A stretch of 64,000 nt of DNA from Opitutus sp. ER46 (GCF_003054705.1 NZ_QAYX01000017.1:266953-330952), one strand, 5' to 3'; positions 43,617 to 54,416 are shown, numbered from the stretch's first letter. The notes: a model not told the origin generated them from the sequence alone. Program-made: numbers and translations.

Positions 43617-45644
43617 ATGGACGCCTCCGATCCCACCCAAACCTTTCTCATCGAGGCGGCCGATCTGCTCGCGCAGGTCGAGGAAACCGTGCTCGAGATC
43701 GCGAATCGCCCCGACGATCGCGAGGCGATCAACCGGCTCTTTCGCGCGTTCCACACGATCAAGGGCTCCGGCGCGATGTTTGGTTTCGAGGCGGTGGCAA
43801 GCTTCACCCATCACGTCGAGACCGCGCTGGATCAGCTGCGGCAGGGAACGATTGGCGTCTCGCCGGAGCTCGTGCGTCTGATCCTCGCCGCCCGTGACCA
43901 TATCCAACGCCTGCTGGAGGCGGGTGCGGGGGAGGCGAGCAGCCCCGACGAAGCGGGCGAGGCACTCGCGCGCGAGTTCACCGCGCTGCTCGCCGGCACC
44001 CCGGCTGCGCCGGTGGCGCAAACGGGCGTCGCCCCCGCGCCCGAACACGGCGCGACGCAGACGTTCGACATTCATTTCCGGCCCGAACCGGGCATCGCGA
44101 TGAGCGGGCTGGATCCCGCGGCGTTGCTCGCGGAATTGCAGACGCTTGGCCGGTGCGAGATCACCGCCGACACCGGCGCGGTTCCGGGCCTCGAGGAACT
44201 CAGTGCCACGAAATGCCACCTCGCCTGGGATATCCACCTGGTGACCGATCGGGGGCTCAACGCCGTGCGCGACGTCTTCGTGTTCGCGGAGGATGGCGCC
44301 GAGCTCCGCATCACCGATGTCACCGAAACGATGGCGGCGCCCGTCGCCGCGCCCGCCACCACCGCGCCCGTGCCGGTGGATGACGCGGCTGCGTCTGCGA
44401 CCGCCAATGGAGTGACACCCGACGATTCGCGGGGCAGCGCCGCCAGGGCCGCCCGCGACGCCGTCGTCCGCGTGCCGTCGGCGAAACTCGATCACCTGGT
44501 CAGCCTCGTCGGCGAACTCGTCATGAACGAGTCCCGGCTCTCCCAGGTGGCTTCGCGGCTCAACCAGGCAGACCTGGCCGGCCCGGTGGAGGCGATGGAG
44601 CGGCTGATCGCGGAGATGCGTGATGCCGTGCTGGGTATCCGCATGATGCCGATCGGCTCCACCTTCAGCCGGTTCAAGCGACTGGTGTATGATCTTTCGC
44701 ATGACCTCGGCAAAGAGGTCGACCTGGTGACCGAGGGCGCCGAGACCGAGCTGGACAAGACCGTGCTCGATCAGCTCGCAGACCCGCTGGTCCACCTGAT
44801 TCGGAACAGCATCGACCACGGCATCGGCACGCCGGGCGAGCGTGAGGCGCTGGGGCGTCCGCGGCGCGGCACCGTCCGGCTGACCGCCCGGCATGAGGGC
44901 TCGCACGTGGTGGTGACGGTGCAGGACGATGGCCGGGGCCTCGATCCCGCGCTGATCCGCGCCAAGGCCGTCGAAAAAGGTCTGATCGGCGCCGATGCAA
45001 ACCTCTCCGAGGCGGAAATCTTTAACCTCATCTTCCTGCCGGGCTTCTCGACCGCGAACAAGGTTACGGCCGTTTCCGGACGCGGCGTGGGCATGGACGT
45101 GGTGCGCAAGCAGATCGACGCCCTCCGCGGCGGGATCCAACTCTCCAGCACGAAAGGCGAGGGGACGACCATTGCGCTCTCGTTGCCGCTGACGCTTGCG
45201 ATCATCGAGGGGCTGCTGGTCACGGTGGCCGACGATCCGTTCATCATCCCGATGTCGGTCGTCAGCGAAAACGTGGAGCTGCGCCGCGAGGACCGCGCGC
45301 GCAACAACGGCCGCAACCTGGTCTCCGTCCGCGGCGAACTGATCCCGTACCTGCACCTTCGTGAACTGTTCGGCCTCCCCGGCGAGGAGCCAGCGATCGA
45401 GAAGATCGTGATCGTCCGCTTTGGCCGCGACCGCGTCGGCCTCGTGGTCGATCGTGTGCTCGGCAGCCACCAGACGGTCATCCAGTCGCTCGGTAGGATG
45501 TTCCGCAAGATCTCGGTCGTCTCCGGCGGCACGATCATGGGCGACGGGCGCGTCGCGCTCATCCTCGACTTGGCCGGGCTGGTCGCGTGCGCGCAGCAGC
45601 GCAACGGCGCCGAGGTCAGCCGGCCGATCTACGCCGCGCCCTGA
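43617..45644 (+). CDS. cheA: chemotaxis histidine kinase CheA
   Basis: Cytosolic chemosensory kinase of 675 residues. Domains are P1/HPt (1-110) with the phosphorylated H46 in [15 protein letters not shown]; a P2-like region (~140-240, TFDIHFRP); P3 dimerisation (~285-345, [17 protein letters not shown]); the P4 ATPase (~350-530) with [18 protein letters not shown] and GRGVGMDVV; and P5 CheW-like (~535-670). This is the normal CheA length and order. It starts 5 bp after cheY and phosphorylates CheY and CheB. Confidence 0.97.
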   Translation: MDASDPTQTFLIEAADLLAQVEETVLEIANRPDDREAINRLFRAFHTIKGSGAMFGFEAVASFTHHVETALDQLRQGTIGVSPELVRLILAARDHIQRLLEAGAGEASSPDEAGEALAREFTALLAGTPAAPVAQTGVAPAPEHGATQTFDIHFRPEPGIAMSGLDPAALLAELQTLGRCEITADTGAVPGLEELSATKCHLAWDIHLVTDRGLNAVRDVFVFAEDGAELRITDVTETMAAPVAAPATTAPVPVDDAAASATANGVTPDDSRGSAARAARDAVVRVPSAKLDHLVSLVGELVMNESRLSQVASRLNQADLAGPVEAMERLIAEMRDAVLGIRMMPIGSTFSRFKRLVYDLSHDLGKEVDLVTEGAETELDKTVLDQLADPLVHLIRNSIDHGIGTPGEREALGRPRRGTVRLTARHEGSHVVVTVQDDGRGLDPALIRAKAVEKGLIGADANLSEAEIFNLIFLPGFSTANKVTAVSGRGVGMDVVRKQIDALRGGIQLSSTKGEGTTIALSLPLTLAIIEGLLVTVADDPFIIPMSVVSENVELRREDRARNNGRNLVSVRGELIPYLHLRELFGLPGEEPAIEKIVIVRFGRDRVGLVVDRVLGSHQTVIQSLGRMFRKISVVSGGTIMGDGRVALILDLAGLVACAQQRNGAEVSRPIYAAP

Positions 45645-45688
45645 CCCCTTTCCCACCTCCCCAGACAACCCCTCAAACCACCTCACTC

Positions 45689-47410
45689 ATGAAGAACCTA
45701 TCCATCGGCAAACGCATCATCGCGGGATTCAGCGCGGTGATCGTCATAACGGCGCTCCTCGCCGCGTTCTGTGTCATCCGGCTCCAGCAGATCGCGGAGC
45801 GTTCCGACGCCGTGGTGCGCCGGGCCATGCCCGGGTTGTACACCATCAGTATGGTCTCGGAGAACCTACGCGAACAGCAGGCGACTATCTACCGGCACAT
45901 CATCGCCGCCACGGAGGCCGAGATAGACGCGGTCGAAACCGAGCTGCGCGGCCAGTCGGAGAGGAATACCAAGATCCTCGCCGACTACGACAAGACGATC
46001 GTCACCGAGGAGAACCGCCGCAAGATTGACGAGATCAACCGAGCGCGGGCGGCCTATCGGCCCATCGTCGAGGAGGTGCTGGCGTTTAGCCGGGCCCGCA
46101 AGAACGACGAAGCGTTTGCCGCCTGCCGCAACAAGCTTCAGCCGGTATACCTGAAGTACACCGCCGCCGTGGAGGACGCACTTGCCTTCAACAAGACCCG
46201 GAGCGACGAGGCGGGTGCGGATATCGAGTCGGCCATCGCTGCCGCGAAGGTAGGACTGATCGTCGGGCTGATCGTGGCCCTGGGAGTCGGCATCGGTATC
46301 GCGCTCGTGATCACGCGCAGCATCACCCGGCCGATCGCGGTCGCGGTGAGCGCCGTGGAACGGGTCGCCGGCGGAGACTTGACGGCCACGATCGATGTCA
46401 CCTCGCGCGACGAAATCGGGCAGATCTGCGCCGCGATGAATCGGATGATCGAAAGCCTGCGGGAGATCATCGGTGACGTGACCACGGCAACCGGCAACGT
46501 TGCCGCGGGCAGCGAGCAGATGAGCGCCACCGCCCAGCAACTGTCCCAGGGCGCGTCCGAGCAGGCCGCCTCGGCCGAGGAGAGCACTTCGTCGATGGAG
46601 GAGATGGCCGCGAGCATCGAGCGCAACGCCGACAACGCGCGGCAGACCGACAAGATCGCGAGCAAGGCCGCCGAGGACGCCAAGACCGGCGGCGAGTCCG
46701 TCACCCGCACGGTCAACGCCATGCGCGAGGTGGCTGACAAGATCAGCATCATCGAGGAGATCGCCCGCAAGACCGACCTCCTCGCGCTCAACGCGGCGGT
46801 GGAGGCCGCCCGCGCTGGTGAGCACGGCAAGGGGTTCGCCGTCGTGGCGAGCGAGGTGCGCAAGCTGGCCGAGCGCAGCCAGACCGCCGCGGCCGAGATC
46901 AGCCGCATCACCGCGTCGGGCGTGCAGGTCGCCGAACAGGCCGGTGACATGCTGACCAAGCTCGTGCCCGACATTCGCAAGACCGCCGAACTCGTCCAGG
47001 AGATCGCCGCCGCCAGCGCCGAGCAGAACACCGGCGCCGCGCAGGTGAACAAGGCGATCCAGCAGCTCGACCAGGTCATCCAGCAGAACTCGTCCGCGTC
47101 CGAGGAGATGGCCGCCACCGCCGAGGAGCTTTCGACGCAGGCGCAGCAGCTCCAGACCACGATCGCGTTCTTCAAGGTGAACCACACGGGTGGTCCGGCC
47201 GATCGTCGCGCCGCGACCCCCGGCGGGGTGAAGCGCACCCCGGCATCGGCGCCCGCCAAACGCGGCACGCCGCCCGCGGCGCGCAGCTCGGGCAGCAACG
47301 GCCAGGGCGAGAACGGCAACGGCCACGCCTCCGAGCAAGGCGCGGTGATCTCCCTCTCGGAGAAGCCCGCCAAGGGCGACAGCCGCGACCGTGAATTCCA
47401 GCGCTACTGA
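45689..47410 (+). CDS. methyl-accepting chemotaxis protein
   Basis: Transmembrane chemoreceptor of 573 residues, with TM1 at ~8-30, a four-helix-bundle ligand domain (~31-185, 4HB_MCP type), TM2 at ~187-210, HAMP (~212-265), and the signalling domain with the hairpin tip [25 protein letters not shown]. Gln/Glu-rich methylation-type helices such as [16 protein letters not shown] are present. The C-terminal ~70 residues form a Pro/Ala/Gly-rich tail without the CheR-tethering NWETF pentapeptide. The ATG at 45689 fits the membrane helix start. Its ligand is unknown. It lies 44 bp after cheA. Confidence 0.95.
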   Translation: MKNLSIGKRIIAGFSAVIVITALLAAFCVIRLQQIAERSDAVVRRAMPGLYTISMVSENLREQQATIYRHIIAATEAEIDAVETELRGQSERNTKILADYDKTIVTEENRRKIDEINRARAAYRPIVEEVLAFSRARKNDEAFAACRNKLQPVYLKYTAAVEDALAFNKTRSDEAGADIESAIAAAKVGLIVGLIVALGVGIGIALVITRSITRPIAVAVSAVERVAGGDLTATIDVTSRDEIGQICAAMNRMIESLREIIGDVTTATGNVAAGSEQMSATAQQLSQGASEQAASAEESTSSMEEMAASIERNADNARQTDKIASKAAEDAKTGGESVTRTVNAMREVADKISIIEEIARKTDLLALNAAVEAARAGEHGKGFAVVASEVRKLAERSQTAAAEISRITASGVQVAEQAGDMLTKLVPDIRKTAELVQEIAAASAEQNTGAAQVNKAIQQLDQVIQQNSSASEEMAATAEELSTQAQQLQTTIAFFKVNHTGGPADRRAATPGGVKRTPASAPAKRGTPPAARSSGSNGQGENGNGHASEQGAVISLSEKPAKGDSRDREFQRY

Positions 47411-47461
47411 GCTCCGATTCCGGCCCTCGTCTCCGCCCGGTGTCTCCCTCCCCAAACCCGT

Positions 47462-47489
47462 GCGGCGGGACCACCCTCCGTCCCGCCGC
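47462..47489. other. GC-rich hairpin between MCP and cheW
   Basis: Perfect 10-bp arms GCGGCGGGAC (47462-47471) and GTCCCGCCGC (47480-47489) with an 8-nt loop, in the 105-bp gap. No T tract follows, so it is probably a transcript-stabilising or partial-termination hairpin rather than a full terminator. Confidence 0.4.
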
Positions 47490-47515
47490 CGCCTCCGCCC
47501 CAATCTCAATCCTTC

Positions 47516-47989
47516 ATGAGCACGACTCAACCCGCCCAATTTCTGACCTATCGCCTTGGCGACGAGATGTTCGCCGTCGGCGTCGCCCAGGTACGTGAGG
47601 TCCTCGAACTCGCCCCCATCACCAAGGTCCCGACGGCGCCGGCCTACATGCGCGGCGTCGTCAACGTCCGCGGCAACGCCATCCCCGTCGTGGACCTCCG
47701 CACGAAATTCGGCCTGCCACCCGCGGTCGACACCCTGCACACCCGCATCATCGTCCTCGAACTCACGCTCGACGGTGAGTCGTGTGTGATCGGCGGCATC
47801 GCCGACAGCGTCCACGAGGTGATCGAGCTCGATCCGAGCCAGACCACCCCGCCGCCGACCATCGCGATGCGCTGGCGCAGCGAGTTCATCCGGGGGATGG
47901 GCCGGCGCGGCGAGCAGTTCATCATCATCCTCGACATCGATGCGGTGTTCTCGGCGGACGAGCTGACCGCCGTTGCCGCCGCCACCTAA
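47516..47989 (+). CDS. cheW: chemotaxis coupling protein CheW
   Basis: Cytosolic adaptor of 157 residues linking receptor and CheA, with a single CheW domain: [23 protein letters not shown], the conserved [17 protein letters not shown] and the C-terminal [12 protein letters not shown]. Length and order are typical. It lies between the MCP and cheR genes, 11 bp before the latter. Confidence 0.96.
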   Translation: MSTTQPAQFLTYRLGDEMFAVGVAQVREVLELAPITKVPTAPAYMRGVVNVRGNAIPVVDLRTKFGLPPAVDTLHTRIIVLELTLDGESCVIGGIADSVHEVIELDPSQTTPPPTIAMRWRSEFIRGMGRRGEQFIIILDIDAVFSADELTAVAAAT

Positions 47990-48000
47990 CCACCGACCGC

Positions 48001-48867
48001 ATGACGTCCGCGACCGTCACCGGGGAACGGGGCACCGATCTTGCGATCTCGCCGGAGCGTTTTCGGCGGGTGTCCGAGTTCATCACCCGCGAACTGGGTA
48101 TCCGCATGTCGGATGCCAAGATTCCGCTCCTGCAGAGCCGGTTGCAGCGGCGGGTCCGTCTGGCGGGCTGCGCCTCGCTCGAGGATTACCTCCACCTCGT
48201 GCTCACGGCCGGCGAGGCGCACGTCGAGCGGCTGGAGTTCATCGACGCCGTCACCACGAACAAGACCGACTTCTTTCGCGAGCCGCAGCACTTCGACTTC
48301 CTGCGCACCGTGGCGCTGCCCGCGCTCGATCCGGACGCGGGCCGGCCGTGGACCTGCAAGGTGTGGTCGGCCGGGGCATCGACGGGCATGGAGGCGTACA
48401 CGCTGGCGATGGTGCTGGGCGAGATTGGCGCCCATCGTGGGCATGGCTTCGATTTCGAGGTGCTCGGGACCGACGTCTGCCGGCGCGTGCTCGAGACGGC
48501 GCGCGCGGCGATCTACGACGCCGCCGACGTCGAGTCGGTGCCGCTGGAACTGCGCAACAAGTACCTCCTGCGCAGCCGCGATCCCGGCCAGCGGCAGGTG
48601 CGGATCGTGCCCGAGCTTCGGACCCGGGTGCGGTTCGAACCGCTCAACTTCATGGCGGCGCGCTATGCGGTCCGGGAGGTCTTCGACGCGATCTTCTTCC
48701 GGAACGTGATGATCTATTTCGACAAGCCCACGCAGGAGCGCGTGGTGAACCTCCTCTGCGAGTACCTGCGGCCCGGCGGCTACTTCTTCGTCGGGCACTC
48801 CGAGTCGGTCGTCAGCCTGGATGTGCCGTTGCGCACCGTCGGCTCGGCCGTGTACCGCAAACGCTAG
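48001..48867 (+). CDS. cheR: chemotaxis protein methyltransferase CheR
   Basis: SAM-dependent methyltransferase of 288 residues that methylates receptor glutamates. An N-terminal helical domain (~15-90, [14 protein letters not shown]) precedes the SAM-binding domain, whose first motif reads [16 protein letters not shown]. The usual GCSTGEE is changed to GASTGME, losing the common Cys and acidic residue. FEVLGTDVC and [10 protein letters not shown] follow and are canonical. The gene is 11 bp after cheW and is followed by cheB. Confidence 0.95.
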   Translation: MTSATVTGERGTDLAISPERFRRVSEFITRELGIRMSDAKIPLLQSRLQRRVRLAGCASLEDYLHLVLTAGEAHVERLEFIDAVTTNKTDFFREPQHFDFLRTVALPALDPDAGRPWTCKVWSAGASTGMEAYTLAMVLGEIGAHRGHGFDFEVLGTDVCRRVLETARAAIYDAADVESVPLELRNKYLLRSRDPGQRQVRIVPELRTRVRFEPLNFMAARYAVREVFDAIFFRNVMIYFDKPTQERVVNLLCEYLRPGGYFFVGHSESVVSLDVPLRTVGSAVYRKR

Positions 48868-48920
48868 CGTGCGCCCGCGGGCCTGCGCTTCCGCCCGAGA
48901 ACCCTTTGTTCCCCCATAAC

Positions 48921-50000
48921 ATGCCGCGCAAGATTCGTGTCCTGGTCGTCGACGACTCCGCGTCGGTCCGCCAGACGCTCAAGGCGATCCTGGAGTCCGA
49001 CCCCGGCATTGAGGTCATCGCCACCGCGTCGGATCCGTTCGTCGCGGTCCAGCGGATCGCCGAGCAGGTGCCGGATGTCATGACGCTCGACGTGGAGATG
49101 CCCCGGATGGACGGCATCACCTTCCTCGAGCAGATCATGCGGCAGCACCCGATCCCCGTCGTGATCTGCTCCAGCCTCACCGACGACGGCTCGCGCACGG
49201 CGCTGGCGGCGCTGGAGCGCGGCGCGGTCGATATCATCTCGAAGCCGAAGCTCGGGACGAAGCAGTTCCTCGAGGAGTCCTCGATCCGGATCTGCGATGT
49301 CGTCCGCTCGGCGGCACGCGCCGGCGTGCGCCGTTTCGCCGGTCCGGCGCTGCGGGCGACGCCGAAGCTCACGGCCGACGCCGTGCTCAGCCCCGCCGGA
49401 GCTGGCGCGATGCTCGAGACGACCGAAAAAATCATTGCCGTCGGCGCTTCCACCGGCGGGACGGAAGCCTTGCGCGTGTTCCTCGAGGCGCTGCCGGCGA
49501 ACGCCCCCGGCGTCGTGATCGTGCAGCACATGCCGGAGAAGTTCACGGCCAGCTTCGCCGCCCGGCTCGACGGCTTGTGCAAGGTTTCGGTCGCCGAGGC
49601 GGTCAACGGCGCCGCGGTGCTCCCGGGAGAGGTTCTCATTGCTCCCGGCAATCATCACCTGCTGCTGAAACGTAGCGGTGCGCGCTATTACGTGGAGGTG
49701 CGCGACGGGCCGCTGGTTTCCCGCCACCGGCCGTCGGTCGATGTGCTCTTTCGGTCCGTAGCCCGCTATGCAGGCGCGAATGCGGTCGGCGTGCTCATGA
49801 CCGGGATGGGGGATGATGGCGCCAAGGGCATGCTCGAGATGAAGCAGGCCGGCGCCTTCAACATCGCCCAGGACGAGCAAAGTTGCGTGGTCTTTGGCAT
49901 GCCGAATGAGGCAATCAAGCTGGGCGGCGTGGACGACGTGGTCGCGCTGGAAGCAATTGCCCCGCGGGTGCTTCGGGCATGCGCGGGCATTCGGCGTTGA
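48921..50000 (+). CDS. cheB: chemotaxis-specific methylesterase/deamidase CheB
   Basis: Response-regulator methylesterase of 359 residues that removes receptor methyl groups. The receiver (1-125) has D11/D12, phospho-acceptor D57 ([10 protein letters not shown]) and K108 (ISKPK). The linker is Ala-rich. The CheB catalytic domain (~165-355) carries S177 in [11 protein letters not shown]203 in VQHMPEKF and D298/D299 in [10 protein letters not shown]. The ATG at 48921 is chosen at the receiver start. It lies 53 bp after cheR. Confidence 0.96.
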   Translation: MPRKIRVLVVDDSASVRQTLKAILESDPGIEVIATASDPFVAVQRIAEQVPDVMTLDVEMPRMDGITFLEQIMRQHPIPVVICSSLTDDGSRTALAALERGAVDIISKPKLGTKQFLEESSIRICDVVRSAARAGVRRFAGPALRATPKLTADAVLSPAGAGAMLETTEKIIAVGASTGGTEALRVFLEALPANAPGVVIVQHMPEKFTASFAARLDGLCKVSVAEAVNGAAVLPGEVLIAPGNHHLLLKRSGARYYVEVRDGPLVSRHRPSVDVLFRSVARYAGANAVGVLMTGMGDDGAKGMLEMKQAGAFNIAQDEQSCVVFGMPNEAIKLGGVDDVVALEAIAPRVLRACAGIRR

Positions 50001-50002
50001 AA

Positions 50003-50845
50003 ATGAGCACGGGATTCACAGTTTCCAACGCTCCCTCTCGTACGCGCCGCTCCATCCGCCTGCTTGTGAATTCAACGTCCTCCGCTTCCGCCACCCCCGC
50101 TTCCGCCTTGCGTGTGCTCGTGGCCGACGACGAGGAGGTGTTTCGCCTCAGCACCGCGGCGCTCCTGCGCAGCGCGGGTTTCGAGGCGGTGGTCGTGGCG
50201 GACGGGGCGGCCGCGCTGGCCCGGCTGGCGACCGAGCACGTGTCGCTGGTGATTTCGGACATCAACATGCCGGGCAATGAGGACCTGGAACTGGTCCGGG
50301 AGCTCCATACCCGGCATCCCGGCCTGCCGGTGATCCTCCTGACGGGCTTTGCCTCGGCGGAAAGCGCCATCCAGTCGGTCAATGCCGGCGTGGCGGCATA
50401 CCTGCGCAAACCGGTGCGCGCCGACCAGCTCCTCGACGCGGTGCAGCGCAATATCGGCCTTTACGAGACGCGACGGGTCGTAGCGCGCAGCCTGGAACAT
50501 CTGCGGAGCTGGACCACGGACCTCGCGCGGGTCGACGAGCAGATCCGGCAGGCACACGATGCGAGCCAATCCGGCATCGTCGCGAACTACCTGGAGGTCT
50601 CGCTTGGCCGGCTCGCCATGGCCTTTGCGGATGTGCGCGAGGTGGCGGAAGTGCTGGCGCGTTCGCCGGGCGGCGCGGCCGGGATGCGCACGCACGAGCT
50701 GGAGCAGGCGGTGCGCGAGGCGGTGACGGTGTTGGAACGCACCAAGCGCGACTTCAAATCGAAGGAACTCTCGGACCTGCGCCGGCGGCTCGAGTCGCTG
50801 GTCGACGCTGAGGACGGCGAGGAAAGTGATCGCCGGACCGCCTGA
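50003..50845 (+). CDS. response regulator with C-terminal helical domain
   Basis: Protein of 280 residues starting at the ATG at 50003, 2 bp after cheB. A ~34-residue Ser/Arg/Ala-rich lead is followed by a receiver domain (~36-155) with D42/D43, phospho-acceptor D86 (SDINMPG), the LLTGFAS switch and YLRKPVR. The remainder (~160-280) is predicted alpha-helical and coiled (EHLRSWTTDLARVDEQIRQA), with no DNA-binding, kinase or cyclase motif. It may be a stand-alone signalling output or connector of this chemosensory system. Confidence 0.85.
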   Translation: MSTGFTVSNAPSRTRRSIRLLVNSTSSASATPASALRVLVADDEEVFRLSTAALLRSAGFEAVVVADGAAALARLATEHVSLVISDINMPGNEDLELVRELHTRHPGLPVILLTGFASAESAIQSVNAGVAAYLRKPVRADQLLDAVQRNIGLYETRRVVARSLEHLRSWTTDLARVDEQIRQAHDASQSGIVANYLEVSLGRLAMAFADVREVAEVLARSPGGAAGMRTHELEQAVREAVTVLERTKRDFKSKELSDLRRRLESLVDAEDGEESDRRTA

Positions 50846-50932
50846 GCGGGCTGGAGGGCCGGTGCGGCCGTAGGACCGTGGTTTGGGTTGAGATGGGCGG
50901 ATGAGGCAGCCTAGCGTCCAACTCCTTTTCCC

Positions 50933-51727
50933 ATGAACCCGATCGATACCGTCGTCACCACCCTCGACCAACTGCGGCGCCGCCGGCCGCTGGTGCACTG
51001 CCTCACGAACGGCGTCGTGAAAAATTTCACCGCCAACGTGCTGCTCGCGCTGGGCGCGGCGCCCGCGATGGTGGAGCACGCGGAGGAGGCGGCGCAGTTT
51101 GCCGTGATGGCCGATGCGCTCCTGGTGAACGTCGGCACGCTCGACGAGCCGCAGATGCGCGCGATGCGCGCGGCGGTCGCCGCGGCGGTCGCGGGCAAGC
51201 GCCCTTGGGTCCTCGATCCCGTGGCGGTCGGGCCGCTGGCCGTGCGCACCGCCTTCGCCCGCGAGTTGCTCGCGCATCGTCCGACCCTCATTCGCGGCAA
51301 CGCCTCGGAGGTGATCGCGCTCTCCGGCAGCGCCGGCAAGGGGCGCGGCGTTGACAGCGGTGACTCGACCGAGGCGGCGCTGGCCGCCGCCGAGGACCTG
51401 GCGCGCCGGACTGGCGGGGCGGTGCTCGCGACCGGCCCGGTGGATTATGGCACCGACGGCCGCACGCGCGTCGCATGTCACAATGGCCACGTGCTCCTTA
51501 CCCGCGTGACTGGCGTCGGGTGCGCACAGGGCGCGGTCGCCGCGGCCTGCGCGGCGGTGGCGGAGTCGCCCCTCGCGGCGGCGATGACCTCGGCCGTGAT
51601 CATGGGCATCGCCGGCGAGCGCGCGCAGCGCGTGGCCGCGCGCCCAGGGTCGTTCGCGGTGGCGCTGCTGGATGCGCTCGATGAGATCGATGGCACCATC
51701 ATTCGCCGGGAGGCGCGGCTTTCATGA
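50933..51727 (+). CDS. thiM: hydroxyethylthiazole kinase ThiM
   Basis: Ribokinase-fold kinase of 264 residues that phosphorylates 4-methyl-5-(2-hydroxyethyl)thiazole in thiamine salvage. Family motifs are PLVHCLTNGVVKNFTAN, LVNVGTLDEPQ, VLDPVAVG, IRGNASEV and the catalytic loop TGVGCAQGA. It overlaps thiE by 4 bp. Upstream (50846-50932) shows no TPP riboswitch core. With no biosynthesis genes beside it, a salvage role is likely. Confidence 0.96.
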   Translation: MNPIDTVVTTLDQLRRRRPLVHCLTNGVVKNFTANVLLALGAAPAMVEHAEEAAQFAVMADALLVNVGTLDEPQMRAMRAAVAAAVAGKRPWVLDPVAVGPLAVRTAFARELLAHRPTLIRGNASEVIALSGSAGKGRGVDSGDSTEAALAAAEDLARRTGGAVLATGPVDYGTDGRTRVACHNGHVLLTRVTGVGCAQGAVAAACAAVAESPLAAAMTSAVIMGIAGERAQRVAARPGSFAVALLDALDEIDGTIIRREARLS

Positions 51728-52347
51728 TCGATTACGGCGTCTATCTCGTCACCGACGCGCCGGAGCGTTACCCGGCCGGGCTGCTTGCCGGTGTCGAGAC
51801 GGCGCTCGCGGGCGGCGTCTCGGTGGTGCAGTACCGCGCGACGGGCGGCACGCGTCGGGAGCAGTTCGAGGCCGCTCGCGCGCTGCATGAAATGCTCCGA
51901 GTGCGCGGGGTGCCATTGGTCATCAACGACGCCGTCGACCTCGCGCTGGCGGTGAACGCCGAGGGGGTGCACGTGGGGCAGTCGGATATGCCGACGGACG
52001 TCGTGCGCCGGCTGCTTGGGCCCGGGCGGCTACTTGGGCTCTCGATCACGGAGCTTGCGCAACTTCAGGTCGTGGGCGCCGAGGTGGATTATCTCGGCGT
52101 GGGCCCGGTGTACGCGACGCCGACCAAGCCCGACGCCGCGCCGCCGCTGGGGCTCGACGGGCTGCGCGCAGTGAAGGCGCAGGCCCGGCTGCCGGTCGTG
52201 GCGATCGGCGGGATCAATCTTGCCAATGCCGCCGCCGTGTTCGCCGCCGGCGCCGCGGGTGTCGCGGTGGTGTCGGCTTTCTCCCAGGCGGCGGATCCCG
52301 CGGCGGTGGCCCGCGCGTTGCGCGCGGCGAAGGGCGCGGCGCGCTAA
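51724..52347 (+). CDS. thiE: thiamine phosphate synthase ThiE
   Basis: TIM-barrel enzyme of 207 residues that joins HMP-pyrophosphate with thiazole phosphate to give thiamine phosphate. Visible motifs are YLVTDAPER, VVQYRATGG, VINDAVDLAL, GVHVGQSD, YLGVGPVYATPTKP and AIGGINLANA. The RDK-type residue of the Q-x-R-x-K motif is altered (QYRATGG). It is translationally coupled to thiM and faces the protease gene convergently. Confidence 0.95.
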   Translation: MIDYGVYLVTDAPERYPAGLLAGVETALAGGVSVVQYRATGGTRREQFEAARALHEMLRVRGVPLVINDAVDLALAVNAEGVHVGQSDMPTDVVRRLLGPGRLLGLSITELAQLQVVGAEVDYLGVGPVYATPTKPDAAPPLGLDGLRAVKAQARLPVVAIGGINLANAAAVFAAGAAGVAVVSAFSQAADPAAVARALRAAKGAAR

Positions 52348-52371
52348 TCCGTTTCGGTCGGTTGACCGCGG

Positions 52372-54012
52372 CTACTTCGTCGCGGTCAGCACGCTTGCCC
52401 GGGTGTTGTTTGTCGGCACCTGGTCGACGGTGCCGATCGGGTTGATGAGCGTGGTGGAAAAGCGGATCTGGCCCGACGCCTTGAGCGCGGCGGCGTCGAC
52501 CGGGACGGTGACGAGCTTGGTCTCACCCGCGTCGAGACTCGTGACGTCGTAGTACGTTGTGTACGCGCCGCTCGTCACCGCGAGGGACAAGCTGGAGACC
52601 GGGGCGCCGCCGCGGTTCTGCAGCACGAAATCCATCTGCCCGGTGGCGGCATCGTAGTAGTGGCTCGAGACCGCGGTGTCGGTGTAGGCGCGGTTGGTCG
52701 CGTTCATCGCCCACGCCAGGTTCAGGATGCCGTGGCCGTAGTTCGGATCGGTTCCCGGGGCGCCGACGTCGTTGGCCGTCTGGGTGAGAATCTGGGCGGC
52801 CTGCGCCGCGGTGAGCGCCGAGTTCTGCGACATGACCGCGGCGATCGCGCCGGCGACGAGCGGGGCGCTGGCGGAGGTGCCGGAAACGTACACGCGGCTG
52901 TTGTCGAGCCAGGCGGTCTGGACGGCATAACCGGGCGCGCTCAACTGGAGCTGCGCGCCCGAGTTGGAGAACGTCACCTGCTGTTCGGCGAGGTCGACGG
53001 CTGCGACCGAGATCACGCGCGGGTCGGCGGCAGGCCAGGCAAGTTGGGCGGCCTGGTCGTTGCCGGCGGCGGCGACGATGACGGCGCCGTTGTTGGCGGC
53101 GTAGGTGATGGCGGCATCGAGCAGGGCATTGGTGGCGTAGCCGCCCAGGCTGATGTTGATGACGCGCGCCCCGGCGTCGGTCGCGGCGACGATCGCCTGT
53201 GAGAGCGTGTAGATGTCGCTCGTGCCGGAAGTATCCGTGACGCGGATGCTGAGCACGCGGGCGGCGGGCGCGACGCCCGGCGCATCGGCGGCGAGCCCGG
53301 CGGCGAGCGAGGCGACCGAAGTGCCGTGACCGTCATCGCTGGCGGTGCCGGGGAACACGCCGAGCCCGACGTCGAGCGTCTGCACGCGCCCGGTGCCGAA
53401 GGTGGCGTCGGCGAGGGCGACGCCGGTGTCGAGGACGGCGATGGTGACACCGCGGCCCCATTGGGAGCGGTCGCCCGTGGCGCCGAGGAAGGCGAGGGCG
53501 GAGTTGCGGAAGGGCACCTGATTCACGGCGTCGCGCGCCTCCTTGGCGGGGATGGGCGGCACGCCAAAGAGGTAGTTGCCGGAAAGGTCGGCGTAATCGG
53601 ACGGGTGCTGGGCGGCGTCCAGCTGCAGGGCGGCGAGATCGGTGTAGCGCACGCGTACCGAGCGGAGGGCGTCGAGCCGCCCAACGATGGTCAGGCCAGC
53701 CTGGGCGGCGCGGGCGAGAAAGCGGGCATAAGCCGCGTCGTCCTTGAAGGTGAGCACCGCCTCGTTGTGGCGGATGTCGCGGCGACCGAGCAGCCGCTGA
53801 AGCCGGGCGAGCAGGTCGCGCACCGCGGGGTCGGTTCGCGACGTCACGGTCGGCACGGCAGTGGAGGCCGCGGTCGCGGCGGCAGGGGCCGGACTGGAGA
53901 GTCGGGCCGGGTGGGGCGCGACCGCCTGGCGGCGCCAGAACCACCCCGTCAGCAGGACGCACAGCAGCCCGCAGGCGGCGAGGGCGGCGGTGGTGGTCTT
54001 TTTCATGAGCAC
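52372..54012 (-). CDS. exported subtilisin-like serine protease (S8)
   Basis: Serine protease of 546 residues. An N-terminal hydrophobic signal or anchor (~8-25, LAACGLLCVLLTGWF) is followed by an Ala/Pro-rich linker and an inhibitor_I9-like propeptide region (~65-135, AVLTFKDDAAYARFLARA). The S8 domain (~170-430) has the triad D195 (VLDTG), H229 (DDGHGTSVA) and S380 (SGTSASAPLVAG) plus oxyanion N318 (AAGNDQ). A C-terminal beta-sandwich/CARDB-like domain (~440-545) may bind to the surface. Starts at 54012 or 54006 are both ATG. Convergent with thiE. Confidence 0.93.
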   Translation of the reverse strand: MLMKKTTTAALAACGLLCVLLTGWFWRRQAVAPHPARLSSPAPAAATAASTAVPTVTSRTDPAVRDLLARLQRLLGRRDIRHNEAVLTFKDDAAYARFLARAAQAGLTIVGRLDALRSVRVRYTDLAALQLDAAQHPSDYADLSGNYLFGVPPIPAKEARDAVNQVPFRNSALAFLGATGDRSQWGRGVTIAVLDTGVALADATFGTGRVQTLDVGLGVFPGTASDDGHGTSVASLAAGLAADAPGVAPAARVLSIRVTDTSGTSDIYTLSQAIVAATDAGARVINISLGGYATNALLDAAITYAANNGAVIVAAAGNDQAAQLAWPAADPRVISVAAVDLAEQQVTFSNSGAQLQLSAPGYAVQTAWLDNSRVYVSGTSASAPLVAGAIAAVMSQNSALTAAQAAQILTQTANDVGAPGTDPNYGHGILNLAWAMNATNRAYTDTAVSSHYYDAATGQMDFVLQNRGGAPVSSLSLAVTSGAYTTYYDVTSLDAGETKLVTVPVDAAALKASGQIRFSTTLINPIGTVDQVPTNNTRASVLTATK

Positions 54013-54097
54013 GGGAAGGACGCGGCCGGGGGGCGAAAGTGCCGGAAATGTGGCCGGGGTTGCATGGAAAGTCTAGGGGGCGGGTGGCCCCTCCTGG

Positions 54098-54354
54098 GTC
54101 TTTCTCTTACTCTTCCTCTTTCTCTTACTCTCGCGGCGAGGCCGGGCGCCGCCGGCGACCGGCCCGAGAACGCCCTACGGAGTGAAAGTGAGAGTGAGAG
54201 TGAGAGTGAAAAGGGGGAGCCGCGGATCGGGCAGGCCTCAATCCCTCAATCCCTCAATCCCTCAATCCCTCAATCCCTCAATCCCTCAATCCCTCAATCC
54301 CTCAATCCCTGAGTTCTTCGAGAGTAAGAGAAAGAGGAAGAGTAAGAGAAAGAC
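54098..54354. repeat. 35-bp inverted pyrimidine/purine arms enclosing hexamer and octamer arrays
   Basis: In the 404-bp gap between the protease and beta-lactamase-family genes, a 35-bp pyrimidine-rich arm (54098-54132; TCTTTCTCTTAC... type) has its exact reverse complement at 54320-54354. Between them lie a GC-rich core, a (GTGAGA)n purine tract (54182-54210) and about nine copies of CTCAATCC (54237-54310). Both gene starts lie outside the arms. Relatives occur at 58826-58984, 60943-61140 and 63811-63947. Confidence 0.85.
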
Positions 54355-54416
54355 TGGGGGGAAACGGGGCAAACTTCGCGCGTGACCCGGGCGGGACGGC
54401 GTGATTGTTCTCCGGC

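Noticed and set aside
50846..50932. TPP riboswitch before thiM
   Set aside because: The conserved CUGAGA and ACCUGAU-type core segments are absent in the 87-bp leader.
54237..54310. CRISPR-like array
   Set aside because: Units are 8-bp tandem copies with no spacers and no cas genes nearby.
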